Counted from the first letter of the stretch, positions 16,165 through 24,198 are shown. The stretch is DNA of 49,825 bases from Methylolobus aquaticus (GCA_004168015.1 SEYW01000019.1:1-49825); one strand, 5' to 3'. Program-made: numbers and translations. Notes: generated by a model from the sequence alone, not told the origin.

Positions 16165-18075
16165 ATGCCTGCCCTGAGCGCAGCCGAAGGGACCGCCGTG
16201 GATCTGCGTTTCAGCCAGGCACCCGGCATCACCGACCTGGTGTTCGGCAGCGACCAGGGCGGGGAAGTCATTCCCCTCGATGCCACGCTGGTGGTCATGT
16301 TGCCGCCGCTCGTGTTTGCGGCCGCGGCAATCCCGGATGCCCCGGTTGCGATGATGATCGCGCTGTCGGCGTTCAGCGTAGCGGCCGAAGGAAGATACGA
16401 CTCGCGGGCGGCGCGGCCGACCGTGGGACAGGCTCAGAGTCGCTGGCACCGGGGTGCAGAGCACACATTGGGCTTCGTCGATCGGTGCGAAGCGACGACC
16501 CATGATCGCTCGGTGATCCCGGACTCGTGGCAGCTCGGTGCACGGTGCCTCGCGGGTGTCGAGGAACGGGTGCCCGGCCGCCTGTTGCGATCACGCCAGG
16601 CGTTGAACAGCGCTTTTGAGGCCGCGCTGCGCGCCGATGGCGATCCTCGGCAGCACCGGTACGGCGACGCCCTGCGGCAGCGCACCGGTGGAGTTTTCGC
16701 GTTCGACAACGCCGAACGTCGAGCAGGACAACGCCAGAGTCTCCCGCACCAGGACGGACTCCGCGACGGGCGGCGGGCAGTCCGTGCGCGTTACGCGGAG
16801 GCGCTGAATCATCCGGGCGCTCGGTTCTTCGAACGCATCCGCACCGGCCAGTTTCTGATGCGCGGCTGGGTCGTGGGCTATCAGAACGCGATAGTGCCGC
16901 CGCCCGGGCGACATTCTGATGATTCGGTCATTCCGCCCGAACCGGAGCTCTGCTACCGGCCTTCGACGTTGCTGCGGTTCAGCCTGCTGGCTTTGTCCCG
17001 CGGCGATCTCCTGTTCCTCTGCGAGCGCGGCGGTGTTCCCGCCCTCCCGCGCATCGTGCCCATCCGGAGGGTGTACTGCGTGCGGCATGACGTGACCTTG
17101 CACCGGCTGCCGGACGGCGCCGAAGTGCCGGCGTTCAGCCTGGCGCTTAGCCTCGAGGCCAGTTCCTGGACCTGGGGTTTCGAGGCGCTGTTGCCGGCGA
17201 CGGCGTTGCCGCTCGTCGAGCCCGATAGTTCAGGTCCGGTGGAACTGCTGGCCGAGATCGACGGCACCGAGTTCCGGGTCCTCGCGGAATCGCTCAGCCG
17301 GGAGCGGTCGTTCGGCGAGGCCAGCATCCGTGTGACCGGCCGGGGCCGCAATGCGGTGCTGGCTGCGCCGTATGCGCCGGTGATGACGTTCAGCAATACG
17401 GAAGCTCGGACGGCGCGGCAGTTGCTGGACGATATGCTGACGCATGATGGGACCGCGACCGGTGTCCCGTTGGGCTGGTCGATTGAGTTCGGACTGACCG
17501 ACTGGCTGGTGCCGGCCGGGGTGTTCAGTCATCAGGGGACGCGCATGGAAGCGCTGCGCGCGATCGCTGAAGCCACCGGTGGCTACGTCCAGCCGCATCG
17601 GTCCGAGATGACCCTTGGCATCCGGCACCGCTATCCGGTGGCGCCATGGGAGTGGGACACGCTGACGCCGGACCTCGTGCTGCCAGCCGATGTCGTCGTC
17701 CGCGAGTCGTTGCGCTGGGAGGAGAAGCCGGCCTACAACCGGGTGTTCGTGTCAGGGCAGTCCGTTGGCATGCTCGGGCAGATCACACGCGCCGGAACGG
17801 CCGGCGAGGTACTGGCACCGATGGTGGTCGATCCGCTGATCACCGAAGCCGCCGCCGCCCGGCAACGAGGTCTCGCGATTTTGGCGGACACCGGCCGGCA
17901 GATCGAGGTCACGCTGCGGCTGCCGGTGCTGAACGAGACCGGCATCATCGAACCGGGTGCGTTCGTCGCGTATCAGGACGGCAGCGTGACCCGGTTGGGG
18001 CTCGTACGCAGCACGGTCGTGCAGGCGTCACTGCCGGACGTCTGGCAAACACTCGGGGTCGAGACTCATGGGTAA
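16165..18075 (+). CDS. Phage baseplate hub-like protein
   Basis: A 636-residue structural protein. The C-terminal 280 residues include TARQLLDDMLTHDGTATG, AIAEATGGYVQPHRSEM and KPAYNRVFVSGQSVGM, the pattern of tail hub proteins (gp27/Mu P-like) in which a protein-lined ring begins the tail tip. The middle is Arg-rich and unusual but stays open. The first ten codons (MPALSAAEG) come from a dispersed repeat at 16172-16191; an internal GTG at 16198 (VDLRFSQAPG) could be the original start. The gene overlaps the next by eight bases. Confidence 0.6.
   Translation: MPALSAAEGTAVDLRFSQAPGITDLVFGSDQGGEVIPLDATLVVMLPPLVFAAAAIPDAPVAMMIALSAFSVAAEGRYDSRAARPTVGQAQSRWHRGAEHTLGFVDRCEATTHDRSVIPDSWQLGARCLAGVEERVPGRLLRSRQALNSAFEAALRADGDPRQHRYGDALRQRTGGVFAFDNAERRAGQRQSLPHQDGLRDGRRAVRARYAEALNHPGARFFERIRTGQFLMRGWVVGYQNAIVPPPGRHSDDSVIPPEPELCYRPSTLLRFSLLALSRGDLLFLCERGGVPALPRIVPIRRVYCVRHDVTLHRLPDGAEVPAFSLALSLEASSWTWGFEALLPATALPLVEPDSSGPVELLAEIDGTEFRVLAESLSRERSFGEASIRVTGRGRNAVLAAPYAPVMTFSNTEARTARQLLDDMLTHDGTATGVPLGWSIEFGLTDWLVPAGVFSHQGTRMEALRAIAEATGGYVQPHRSEMTLGIRHRYPVAPWEWDTLTPDLVLPADVVVRESLRWEEKPAYNRVFVSGQSVGMLGQITRAGTAGEVLAPMVVDPLITEAAAARQRGLAILADTGRQIEVTLRLPVLNETGIIEPGAFVAYQDGSVTRLGLVRSTVVQASLPDVWQTLGVETHG
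16172..16191 (+). repeat. Dispersed 'CPERSRR'-type repeat at a gene start
   Basis: The 20-base stretch from CCCTGAG to GAAGGG is a half-palindromic element I recognise from many environmental bacterial genomes, where translation in one frame gives ACPERSRR. That peptide appears here in the +2 frame at the same place. It lies within the first codons of the hub-like gene and is the only copy I noticed in the window. Confidence 0.5.
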
Positions 18076-18289
18076 CCTCTACCAACAGTTCCGGGCCTTG
18101 CTGCCGGAGGCGCCGTTGCAGGCCGGAGCGGTCATCGAGGTCGGCGCCGGCGTGGTCACCGTCCAACTGCCGGGCGGCGGGCGCCTGAAAGCGCGCGGCA
18201 GCGCCGAAGCCGGCCAGACCGTGTTCGTGCGCGATGGCGTCGTCGAGTCCGTGGCACCGAGTCTGCCGGTGGTGCTGATCGAGATCTGA
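18068..18289 (+). CDS. Small baseplate/spike-associated protein
   Basis: A 73-residue protein with an all-beta, OB-like pattern (AVIEVGAGVVTVQLPGGGRL, then AEAGQTVFVRDGVVES). Such small proteins follow hub genes in many siphophages and resemble the beta core of baseplate spike or assembly proteins. It overlaps the hub-like gene by eight bases, and a terminator-like hairpin lies 28 bases behind it, so it closes the tail operon. The spike role is an inference from position. Confidence 0.5.
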   Translation: MGNLYQQFRALLPEAPLQAGAVIEVGAGVVTVQLPGGGRLKARGSAEAGQTVFVRDGVVESVAPSLPVVLIEI

Positions 18290-18317
18290 GATTTCCCCGC
18301 ACAGTCCTTCAATCATC

Positions 18318-18344
18318 AACCCGCCACGAGCGGGTTTTCTTTTA
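18318..18344 (+). terminator. Rho-independent terminator after the tail operon
   Basis: AACCCGC, five-base loop CACGA, GCGGGTT, then TTCTTTT. The seven-base-pair stem and T-rich tail are complete. It lies between the last tail gene and the holin gene, 15 bases before the holin ATG, so holin expression may depend on readthrough or a promoter not recognised here. Confidence 0.75.
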
Positions 18345-18358
18345 TCTGGAGCAAAGCT

Positions 18359-18706
18359 ATGCACGATCCCAACACCGCGCCGCAAGGCTCGGTCGACTAC
18401 TTCTCCCTGATCCTCGCCCTGCTGTTCGGTCTGTGGGGCGGCGTCGCGCGCTACCTCAACGAGGTCCTGCAGGAGAAGCGCAAGTTCCACTTCTTCGAAC
18501 TGTGGGTCTCGGCCATGGTCTCGGGGTTCTGCGGTGTGCTGATCGGACTCCTGGCGCTGCACTTCGCCATGGAAGCGTATCTGGTGATGTTCGGCGCCGG
18601 CATGGCCGGTGGCATCGGCTGGCAGACGGTCGGGTGGCTGTTCTCGCTGGCGAAGCGGCGGGCGGCGCGGATGGCGGGGGAGCTGTTGGACACGGAGCAC
18701 TCATGA
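18359..18706 (+). CDS. Phage holin, LydA/superfamily III-like
   Basis: A 115-residue membrane protein predicted to make the lesion that lets the lysin reach the wall. Three hydrophobic segments are seen at about 16-33, 48-68 and 71-94, the last Gly-rich (MFGAGMAGGIGWQTVGWLF), followed by a basic cytoplasmic tail (AKRRAARMAGELL). Size, topology and the position after the tail genes match LydA-type holins. It is preceded by an SD-like GGAG nine bases before the ATG. The 3' two thirds of this gene, from codon 53 on, recur downstream in three further partial copies. Confidence 0.75.
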   Translation: MHDPNTAPQGSVDYFSLILALLFGLWGGVARYLNEVLQEKRKFHFFELWVSAMVSGFCGVLIGLLALHFAMEAYLVMFGAGMAGGIGWQTVGWLFSLAKRRAARMAGELLDTEHS

Positions 18707-18768
18707 GGCTGGCAGCGAAGACCGCGGCCCAAGCACGGAGCCTGCTGCCGAACCGGCAGACATGGTGT

Positions 18769-18801
18769 GATCGGGGAAAGGTATGAGGCCATTCCCCGAT
18801 C
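18769..18801. terminator. Bidirectional hairpin between holin and LamG gene 1
   Basis: GATCGGGGAA and its exact inverse TTCCCCGATC flank a 13-base loop. The stem lies 62 bases after the holin stop and 10 bases after the convergent LamG gene's stop, so it can end transcription from both sides. Neither side has a long T tract. The same hairpin is repeated at 20584. Confidence 0.6.
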
Positions 18802-18811
18802 TTCGCTCAGA

Positions 18812-19996
18812 TCACTGGGCTGGCGGGAACACCCAGTTCTTGCCGTTGCTGCCCTTCCCAAACTTGGCGTAGCCCACATCCAGAGTTGCCTGCCCGGAAT
18901 CATCGCCGATGGTCAATTGGACCTCTGGCTCCAAGGTGGTCGATTTCAGATCAGCTTTCTTCAAGCACGACTTGAAGGAGTAGCCACCCGGTGTGGATGA
19001 GCCAGTGATGCGTACGTCAAGTACGGAAGCACCCACAGGGCCTTTGAAAACGTACGAGTCGCCCTCGCGTGTGAAGGATCCGGCAGGCAATGTGTGCGAG
19101 AAGGGACCGACCTTGATCGTAACGGCTTCGGTCAGCGGGTTGATGCCGTTGCTGGTGTCAGCGAGCTTCAGCCAACCCCGTACCCAGTAAGAGTCGTCAT
19201 TCGTTTTCGGGCCGAGCGTGAACTCGGCGCGGGGGGTAAATTCAGCAAATGCCCCTGCCTTACACTTACCGGCACTCCCGGCATCGTAGATTGCCTTAAC
19301 CTCCGCGTCCGAGAGAGCCCGATTGAAAAACTCGAATTCGTCAATGACCCCATCAAAAGAGTTGACATCATTATCGTAAGAGTGGCCGCCGATGAGAAAG
19401 GGGGCGCTGTTGTCCAGATCTGTCCTTAAACGAAGGTCGCTGTTTACTGTAGCATTGACACTGACTCCGTCGACGTAGAGTCTAATTCCATCTTTAAGGT
19501 TTCTTCGCACAGAGACGGCGACGTGGTGATAACGCCCGTCCAAAATATCAAGGAATGCCGTAGCCTGTGTGCTTCCGCTAGGATCATTAATTTGCATACC
19601 CAGGTAGGGATCATTCTGTAGGAAAAAATGGTACCCCACCGCATGCGGGCCCTCGCGTTTATCCTGTATCGTCTGTATGTGCTTTCGCGAGTCGGTCTTG
19701 ATCCACGCATCCATGGAAAAATCGCTAGTGCCAACATTAAGCGAAGGAGATGACGGAACTGATACATGCGCGGCCGTGTTGTCTCTAAGACTAAATGCAT
19801 TTCCAACCATGCCTTTGACAAAAGGCACACCGTTCACCAACGTTCCATTATTCGAACCAATAATATCACTAGCACTGCCCTCCCCGGGCCACCAGCTGAT
19901 CAAGCCGTCAGGGGGGGCTACACAGGCTGCGCCCCAGACTGATGTCGAGAGTCCGAATAGCAGTGCAGCGCAGCCGTTTATTAGGTTTGGACTCAT
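18812..19996 (-). CDS. Secreted LamG-domain protein 1 under c-di-GMP riboswitch control
   Basis: A 394-residue exported protein. The ATG at 19996 has a GGGAG ribosome site seven bases before it; an N-terminal signal peptide (hydrophobic part NGCAALLFGLSTSVWG) likely ends near residue 24. CVAPPDGLISWWPGEG leads into a LamG/concanavalin-like sandwich (about 30-250, with FSMDAWIKTD, YHHVAVSVRR, GIRLYVDGVSV and DEFEFFNRALSDAEVKAIYD). The last 130 residues form a second beta domain shared almost unchanged with the neighbour gene. No membrane anchor or sorting signal is seen. It is probably a surface or matrix adhesin; the leader carries a GEMM aptamer and terminator. It is transcribed against the phage genes and has lower GC than they do. 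Confidence 0.8.
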   Translation of the reverse strand: MSPNLINGCAALLFGLSTSVWGAACVAPPDGLISWWPGEGSASDIIGSNNGTLVNGVPFVKGMVGNAFSLRDNTAAHVSVPSSPSLNVGTSDFSMDAWIKTDSRKHIQTIQDKREGPHAVGYHFFLQNDPYLGMQINDPSGSTQATAFLDILDGRYHHVAVSVRRNLKDGIRLYVDGVSVNATVNSDLRLRTDLDNSAPFLIGGHSYDNDVNSFDGVIDEFEFFNRALSDAEVKAIYDAGSAGKCKAGAFAEFTPRAEFTLGPKTNDDSYWVRGWLKLADTSNGINPLTEAVTIKVGPFSHTLPAGSFTREGDSYVFKGPVGASVLDVRITGSSTPGGYSFKSCLKKADLKSTTLEPEVQLTIGDDSGQATLDVGYAKFGKGSNGKNWVFPPAQ

Positions 19997-20047
19997 AATA
20001 TTTCTCCCACTTTTTGAATCATTTCTGTAGCTCCCTTTGGTGGGAAC

Positions 20048-20104
20048 AAAAAAGCCGAGCCTCCTACGGCGACCATAATGTTCGTTGACCTTGGCAACTC
20101 GGCT
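20048..20104 (-). terminator. Riboswitch expression-platform terminator 1
   Basis: On the minus strand AGCCGAG (20098-20104) can pair with CTCGGCT (20053-20059), followed directly by six T. The first arm lies inside the 3' end of the GEMM aptamer, so aptamer folding and terminator folding compete. The loop is about 38 bases. Confidence 0.7.
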
Positions 20105-20168
20105 CTCCTGGCTCCCCCACAGGACCCGTAGCTTTCCGTCCCTGCGTTGCCGCAGGTTTGGCTTTTCA
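20091..20168 (-). promoter_or_regulatory. c-di-GMP-I (GEMM) riboswitch 1
   Basis: Read on the minus strand: CAAACC, a stem CTGCG with GNRA loop GCAA and CGCAG, then GGGACGGAAAGC, ACGGGTC, a second stem TCCTG/CAGGA and the closing GCCGAGTTGCC. This is the order of parts in the class I cyclic di-GMP aptamer (tetraloop stem, conserved GGGACG-AAAGC linker, receptor stem). It sits about 95 bases before the LamG ATG and overlaps a terminator arm. Whether ligand turns the gene on or off cannot be read safely from sequence. Confidence 0.85.
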
Positions 20169-20327
20169 ATGGGAGCAGGTTCTACACCCATTGCGTGATG
20201 ACGTCTATCGGGAGGAATACTTGGAGTAACTTAGTCGGAAATGGTCGAGAAGCGCCGACGAAAACCCTTGATCTTGTCACAGACCAGTGTGTCAGCGGGT
20301 TAGCGAACTCCCATCCGAGCAACGCAG

Positions 20328-20520
20328 CCATGGTCTCGGGGTTCTGCGGCGTGCTGATCGGACTCCTGGCGCTGCACTTCGCGATGGAAGCCTATCTGGT
20401 AATGTTCGGGGCCGGTATGGCCGGCGGCATCGGCTGGCAGACGGTCGGGTGGCTGTTCTCGCTGGCGAAGCGGAGGGCGGCGCGGTTGGCGGGGGAGGTG
20501 TTGGACACGGAGCACTCACG
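20328..20520 (+). pseudogene. Holin 3' fragment, copy 2
   Basis: Codes for residues MVSGFCGVLIGLLALHF onward of the holin, over 60 residues, almost unchanged, but lacks the first 52 codons and the first membrane helix. The parental stop TGA has become CGA (CACTCACGA), so the frame reads on into the repeat. An ATG at 20330 remains at the equivalent internal Met, so a two-helix product is possible, but no good ribosome site is seen. Confidence 0.75.
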
Positions 20521-20583
20521 AGGCTGGCAGCGAAGACCGCGGCCCAAGCACGGAGCCTGCTGCCGAACCGGCCGAGATGGTGT

Positions 20584-20616
20584 GATCGGGGAAAGGTATG
20601 AGGCCATTCCCCGATC
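20584..20616. terminator. Bidirectional hairpin, copy 2
   Basis: The same GATCGGGGAA / TTCCCCGATC stem with 13-base loop as at 18769, here 10 bases beyond the stop of LamG gene 2. Its exact conservation in both units, next to diverged coding parts, shows that this end of the unit was copied recently or kept by gene conversion. Confidence 0.6.
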
Positions 20617-20626
20617 TTCGCTCAGA

Positions 20627-21790
20627 TCACTGTGCCGGCGGGAAGACCCAGTTCTTGCCGTTGCTGCCCTTCCCAAACTTGGCGTAGCCTACATCCAGAG
20701 TTGCTTGGCCCTGGTCATCACCAATCATGAGTTGGACTTCCGGCTCCATGGTCGTTGCCCCGAGGCTGCCGCTCTTCAGGCAGGACTTGAACGAGTAGCC
20801 TCCCGGCGTCGACGAGGGCGTGATCCTTACGTCGAGCGTCGAAGGCCCCACAGGTCCCTTGAAGGCAAACGCCGAGCCGTCTTGCACGAACGAGCCTGCC
20901 GGCAGCGTATGCGAGAAGGGACCGACCTTGATCGTAACGGCTTCGGTCAGCGGGTTGATGCCGTTGCTGGTGTCAGCGAGCTTCAGCCAACCCCGTACCC
21001 AGTAAGAGTCGTCATTCGTTTTCGGGCCGAGGGTAAACTCGGCACGGGGGGTGAAGGTGGAAAAAGAAGGACCTTTGCACTTGCCAGCGCTGCCCGCATT
21101 GTAAATTGCCTTAATCTCGTCAGCAGAAAGCGGGCGATTGTAAATCTCGGGTTCATCAATAAGGCCGTTGAAGTAATTTCCGTCGGCGTATGCCTTACCG
21201 ATTCTAACGGGCTGTGTTGTGCGAACGATTTCTCCGCTCACCACCATTGACCCATCCAATTCGCCATTAATGTAAATTCGTAACGTTAGCCCATCGTAAG
21301 TTTCCGCTACGTGATACCATTTGTTGTATTCAAATCTCGTTTCTCCGAACAAACGCTGGAACCCTGTTGGCACCTGGACCCAAGCATCGAACCTTTGGTC
21401 AAAATTGTGCGAAGCTTGAATAACATACTGATTTCCATCGCCTCCTGCATTCTTGCTGATAATTCCCATGCCATCCCCAGTATACGTAATCCCCTTTATA
21501 TAAACCCAGGCATCAAGCGTTACCTTGGTTGGATTTAGGCTCGGTGCATCTGCTACCAAGACTAAATCATTTACTCCATCCAAACTGAACGCCTGACCAA
21601 CCTTTCCGGCAGCGAATTTCGCTCCTCCTTGCAATATTCCGTTATTGGTGCCGACGATATCAGTCGCATTGCCCTCTCCAGGCCACCAACCCACCAAGCC
21701 ATCAGGCGGGGCCACACAGGCTGCGCCCCATACTGATGTTGAGAGCCCGAAAAACAGTGCAGAAAAGCCGCTTACTAGTGTTAATTTCAT
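20627..21790 (-). CDS. Secreted LamG-domain protein 2 under c-di-GMP riboswitch control
   Basis: A 387-residue paralogue of the protein at 18812. Signal peptide (TLVSGFSALFFGLSTSVWG), CVAPPDGLVGWWPGEGN and the C-terminal beta domain are shared, including a run of about 110 identical bases in the C-terminal part. The LamG domain itself (about 30-240) differs widely: KVTLDAWVYIKG, YNKWYHVAETYDGLTLRIY, SADEIKAIYNAGSAGKCK. The pair therefore looks like one scaffold with exchanged or fast-evolving binding domains. The ATG at 21790 is about 98 bases behind a GEMM aptamer. Probable role: extracellular adhesion or matrix binding; ligand unknown. Confidence 0.8.
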   Translation of the reverse strand: MKLTLVSGFSALFFGLSTSVWGAACVAPPDGLVGWWPGEGNATDIVGTNNGILQGGAKFAAGKVGQAFSLDGVNDLVLVADAPSLNPTKVTLDAWVYIKGITYTGDGMGIISKNAGGDGNQYVIQASHNFDQRFDAWVQVPTGFQRLFGETRFEYNKWYHVAETYDGLTLRIYINGELDGSMVVSGEIVRTTQPVRIGKAYADGNYFNGLIDEPEIYNRPLSADEIKAIYNAGSAGKCKGPSFSTFTPRAEFTLGPKTNDDSYWVRGWLKLADTSNGINPLTEAVTIKVGPFSHTLPAGSFVQDGSAFAFKGPVGPSTLDVRITPSSTPGGYSFKSCLKSGSLGATTMEPEVQLMIGDDQGQATLDVGYAKFGKGSNGKNWVFPPAQ

Positions 21791-21840
21791 AATAATTCTT
21801 CCGCCTTTTTGTTGTCTCTGTAGTTCTTTTTGATGGCAAC

Positions 21841-21897
21841 AAAAAAGCCGAGCCCCCTACAACGACCAAAACAATGGTCGACCCAGGCAACTCGGCT
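21841..21897 (-). terminator. Riboswitch expression-platform terminator 2
   Basis: AGCCGAG (21891-21897, minus strand) pairs with CTCGGCT (21846-21852), with six T behind. The loop holds a second perfect small stem (CGACCA/TGGTCG) not kept in copy 1. As in copy 1, the first arm is part of the aptamer's 3' strand. Confidence 0.7.
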
Positions 21898-21958
21898 TTC
21901 CTGGCCCCCCACAGGACCCGTGGCTTTCCGTCCCTTCGTTACCGCAGGTTTGGCTTTT
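21886..21958 (-). promoter_or_regulatory. c-di-GMP-I (GEMM) riboswitch 2
   Basis: Same architecture as copy 1: CAAACC, GNRA loop GTAA, GGGACGGAAAGCC, ACGGGTC, stem TCCTG/CAGGA, GCCGAGTTGCC. The tetraloop stem has one mismatch (GAAG where copy 1 has GCAG), so it may fold less firmly, while the AAAGCC box is closer to consensus than in copy 1. It leads LamG gene 2. Confidence 0.85.
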
Positions 21959-22120
21959 CAATTGTCTCTGTTTCTACGCCAATTTCCGGACCGTGTCTAT
22001 CGGGAGGAATACTCATAGTAACTCGGTCGGAAATAAACAAGAGTCGCTGAGGAAAACAGTTGATCTTGTCACCGACAGGTGTGTCAGCCAGTTAGCGAAC
22101 GCCGACCCGAGCGCCGCAGC

Positions 22121-22298
22121 CATCATCTCCGGCTTCTGCGGCGTGCTGATCGGGCTTCTGGCGCTGCATTTCGCCATGGAGGCGTACTTGGTGATGTTCG
22201 GGGCCGGCATGGCCGGCGGCATCGGCTGGCAAACGGTGGGATGGCTGTTCTCGCTAGCCAAGCGGCGGGCGGCGCGGTTGGCGGGGGACAACGACTAA
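22121..22298 (+). pseudogene. Holin 3' fragment, copy 3
   Basis: Encodes IISGFCGVLIGLLALHFAM through AKRRAARLAG and then diverges (DND, stop at 22296), so the last ten holin codons are replaced. Base changes are spread over the fragment but nearly all are silent or conservative, so it diverged as coding sequence or was recently derived from a related holin. The internal Met of copies 1 and 2 is Ile here, so this copy has no obvious start of its own. Confidence 0.7.
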
Positions 22299-22398
22299 TC
22301 AGGCTCCTTCCCACTGAAGTTTCCACCACACACCCATCCCCAAAACCGGGAACGCCTTCGCCCTGTCGAGCTAAGGGACTCCACCCCAAATGAAGATG

Positions 22399-23988
22399 CT
22401 AAAACTGAGAGGGGTCGATTTTTCTCGTTCCCAGATTGCCACGAGGTACTGCGTACAGGGTTATGGTATAGCCAGTGACATGATTTTCGTTAGCGACGAA
22501 CTCAAATCTTTGTATTTCACCTGTGGCTGGCGTTGTTGCGACAGAAAACACAGTTTCCTGGCCGAACATCTGCGTAATCCCTTGCCAAGAATTACCAGAT
22601 GCGTAACGTACGGAGAAAATTCCGGCCGGGACAGAGACAGTTACGGTCGAGCCGGATCGCGCATAGACAAACATGTCAGATACCCCTGCGCTGTGCGCCA
22701 CAAGCTTAATCAGGTAATCAGCGCCGCTCCCGGCGTTGATCGTAAAGGGGCATAGCCGATCCGGCTTATCATTATACGTCCAGATTGTTCCACTTTCAGG
22801 TCTCGGTTGAGAGATTGGGACATCCGCGGCGTATTTTTTTTCTTTTTCTTTTCTTTTATGCTTTGCGCCGCGTTCTTTTTGCTGTGTTTGATCGAGCGTT
22901 GATGTATTGCGCGGAATGGCAGGTTCGGTGCGCCTGTCTGTATAACTTTGTTCGTTCTTTAGGTTTTCTCCGATAGGAAGAAAACGTAGTGTAAAAAAAC
23001 TGATATAGAAAATGCAGATAAATACAAATATAAAATTCTTTGCACCTTCAGAAGATGCGCCGCTGGTTACATTCTGCTTCTCTGGCCTAACATAATCTCT
23101 GGCCGGTTGCGATGCCCCCTTGGACTTGGATTTGTTAGGTTCGGCATAGCTAGTGGATGCGTGTTGACCCAACATGAAAGAACGAACGGCGTCTGCAGTC
23201 CATGCGCAGTGGGCGCTTCCGCGCCGATACTCATTGGAATTTAGGTGCTGCGCAATCCTTTCCCAGCTCCAACTCGACTCACAACGCATCTGGCGGATTA
23301 TTTCCACCAGCGACAGGTCGTCTGGGCGTGCCGATTCTTTAGATGTTTCCTTTTTTTCGTTTTCTCTGATGCCGTCGTCGCAATTACGATGTGATGAATC
23401 GAACCCGTTGCTCCTTTTATCCTGTTCACGATTTGTCCTTTCTGAGCTATGTACCGTATCCCCTCTTAGTGCGAATGCACGAATCTGATGCGCGGTCCAC
23501 CAGCCTGTCATTGTTCCAGTAGCCTGAGCGGTTGCATTCACATGTGTAGCTATCTTTTCCCAACTCCAGTGCCAGTCATAACGCATCTTCTGAATTTCCT
23601 TTCGTAAACACTCCGGTTGTTCTGGACTAGCTTCGTAAGGTTCATTGCCGGCATTCTTCTTGGCGTATCGGTCGGCTGGATCGGCGGAATCCTTGTCGGA
23701 GCGCTTATGGGTGCTTGTGTCGGTCGACGATGACCCGGAGCCGGGTCCTTGATCAGCTGCACTTTCTTGCTCAAAAATCCAGGAATCGTGCTTTTTCCTC
23801 TGTGCTGGATCAATCAAAACTTTATGCGCTTCGTTGATGATCCTCATCACTTTCTCTGCCCTTTCCCTCTGTTCCGGGTTCTTATCGGGGTGCCACTTTT
23901 GTGATAATGCACGATAGGCAGCCTTGATAACGGATGGACTGGCGTTCCTGGCAATCTGCAGGTTGTCGTAGTGAGTATGGATCTTCAT
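22399..23988 (-). CDS. Membrane-anchored J-domain protein with two tryptophan-rich repeats
   Basis: A 529-residue protein. Residues 5-70 form a J-domain with the HPD motif (KWHPDKNP, 33-35), which would stimulate an Hsp70 partner. Two similar helical repeats follow, 128-175 (RYDWHWSWEKIATHV) and 227-274 (RCESSWSWERIAQHLN), perhaps winged-helix-like. A single membrane helix is at about 318-338 (IFVFICIFYISFF), then a Lys/Glu-rich linker and a C-terminal beta domain (400-529; VYARSGSTVTVSVPAGIFSV, TQMFGQETVFS). The start at 23988 was chosen because the J-domain begins there. It is markedly AT-richer than the phage genes, lies on the minus strand between two holin fragments, and has no GEMM leader. 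The substrate is unknown. Confidence 0.7.
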   Translation of the reverse strand: MKIHTHYDNLQIARNASPSVIKAAYRALSQKWHPDKNPEQRERAEKVMRIINEAHKVLIDPAQRKKHDSWIFEQESAADQGPGSGSSSTDTSTHKRSDKDSADPADRYAKKNAGNEPYEASPEQPECLRKEIQKMRYDWHWSWEKIATHVNATAQATGTMTGWWTAHQIRAFALRGDTVHSSERTNREQDKRSNGFDSSHRNCDDGIRENEKKETSKESARPDDLSLVEIIRQMRCESSWSWERIAQHLNSNEYRRGSAHCAWTADAVRSFMLGQHASTSYAEPNKSKSKGASQPARDYVRPEKQNVTSGASSEGAKNFIFVFICIFYISFFTLRFLPIGENLKNEQSYTDRRTEPAIPRNTSTLDQTQQKERGAKHKRKEKEKKYAADVPISQPRPESGTIWTYNDKPDRLCPFTINAGSGADYLIKLVAHSAGVSDMFVYARSGSTVTVSVPAGIFSVRYASGNSWQGITQMFGQETVFSVATTPATGEIQRFEFVANENHVTGYTITLYAVPRGNLGTRKIDPSQF

Positions 23989-24198
23989 GATTAACGCTGA
24001 GCATTCATGCAACAAGCAATGTTGTTTATCTGCAGACGGCGGGTCAACCAGGAATCCGGATCCACTCATTAGCATAGTTTAGGCGTTATGGCGTTGGGTG
24101 GCCTTTCCCAGCTCGTGAGCGTTTGGTGGAGAAGTAAGACGAGGCATGTTCCGCCGCGGACCTTGGGCGGTTGACTGCGGGGCGGGCGAAGTCACTTG

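Larger units (their letters stand above)
18512..22298. repeat. Tandem units of about 1.8 kb bounded by holin 3' fragments
   Basis: The same holin 3' segment starts at 18512, 20327 and 22120, giving a period of 1815 and then 1792 bases. Units 1 and 2 each carry holin fragment, hairpin, minus-strand LamG gene, GEMM riboswitch and a similar 160-base spacer. Near-identical DNA is seen around the holin end and hairpin and in the LamG C-terminal codons; the LamG N-terminal codons diverge. The third copy stops just after the holin part, and a different minus-strand gene follows. A fourth fragment is at 24199. Confidence 0.85.

Noticed and set aside
20198..20235. CCCGATAG on the minus strand before both GEMM leaders, like a FliA (sigma 28) -10 box
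   Set aside because: The candidate -35 part is two bases off in spacing in copy 1 and poor in copy 2; its conservation is explained by the duplication.
24080..24110. GTTGGGT and GCGTTATG near the J-domain start, like an integron attC core
   Set aside because: No paired core, no imperfect palindrome of the right size and no integrase gene in the window; the other cargo genes lack any such site.
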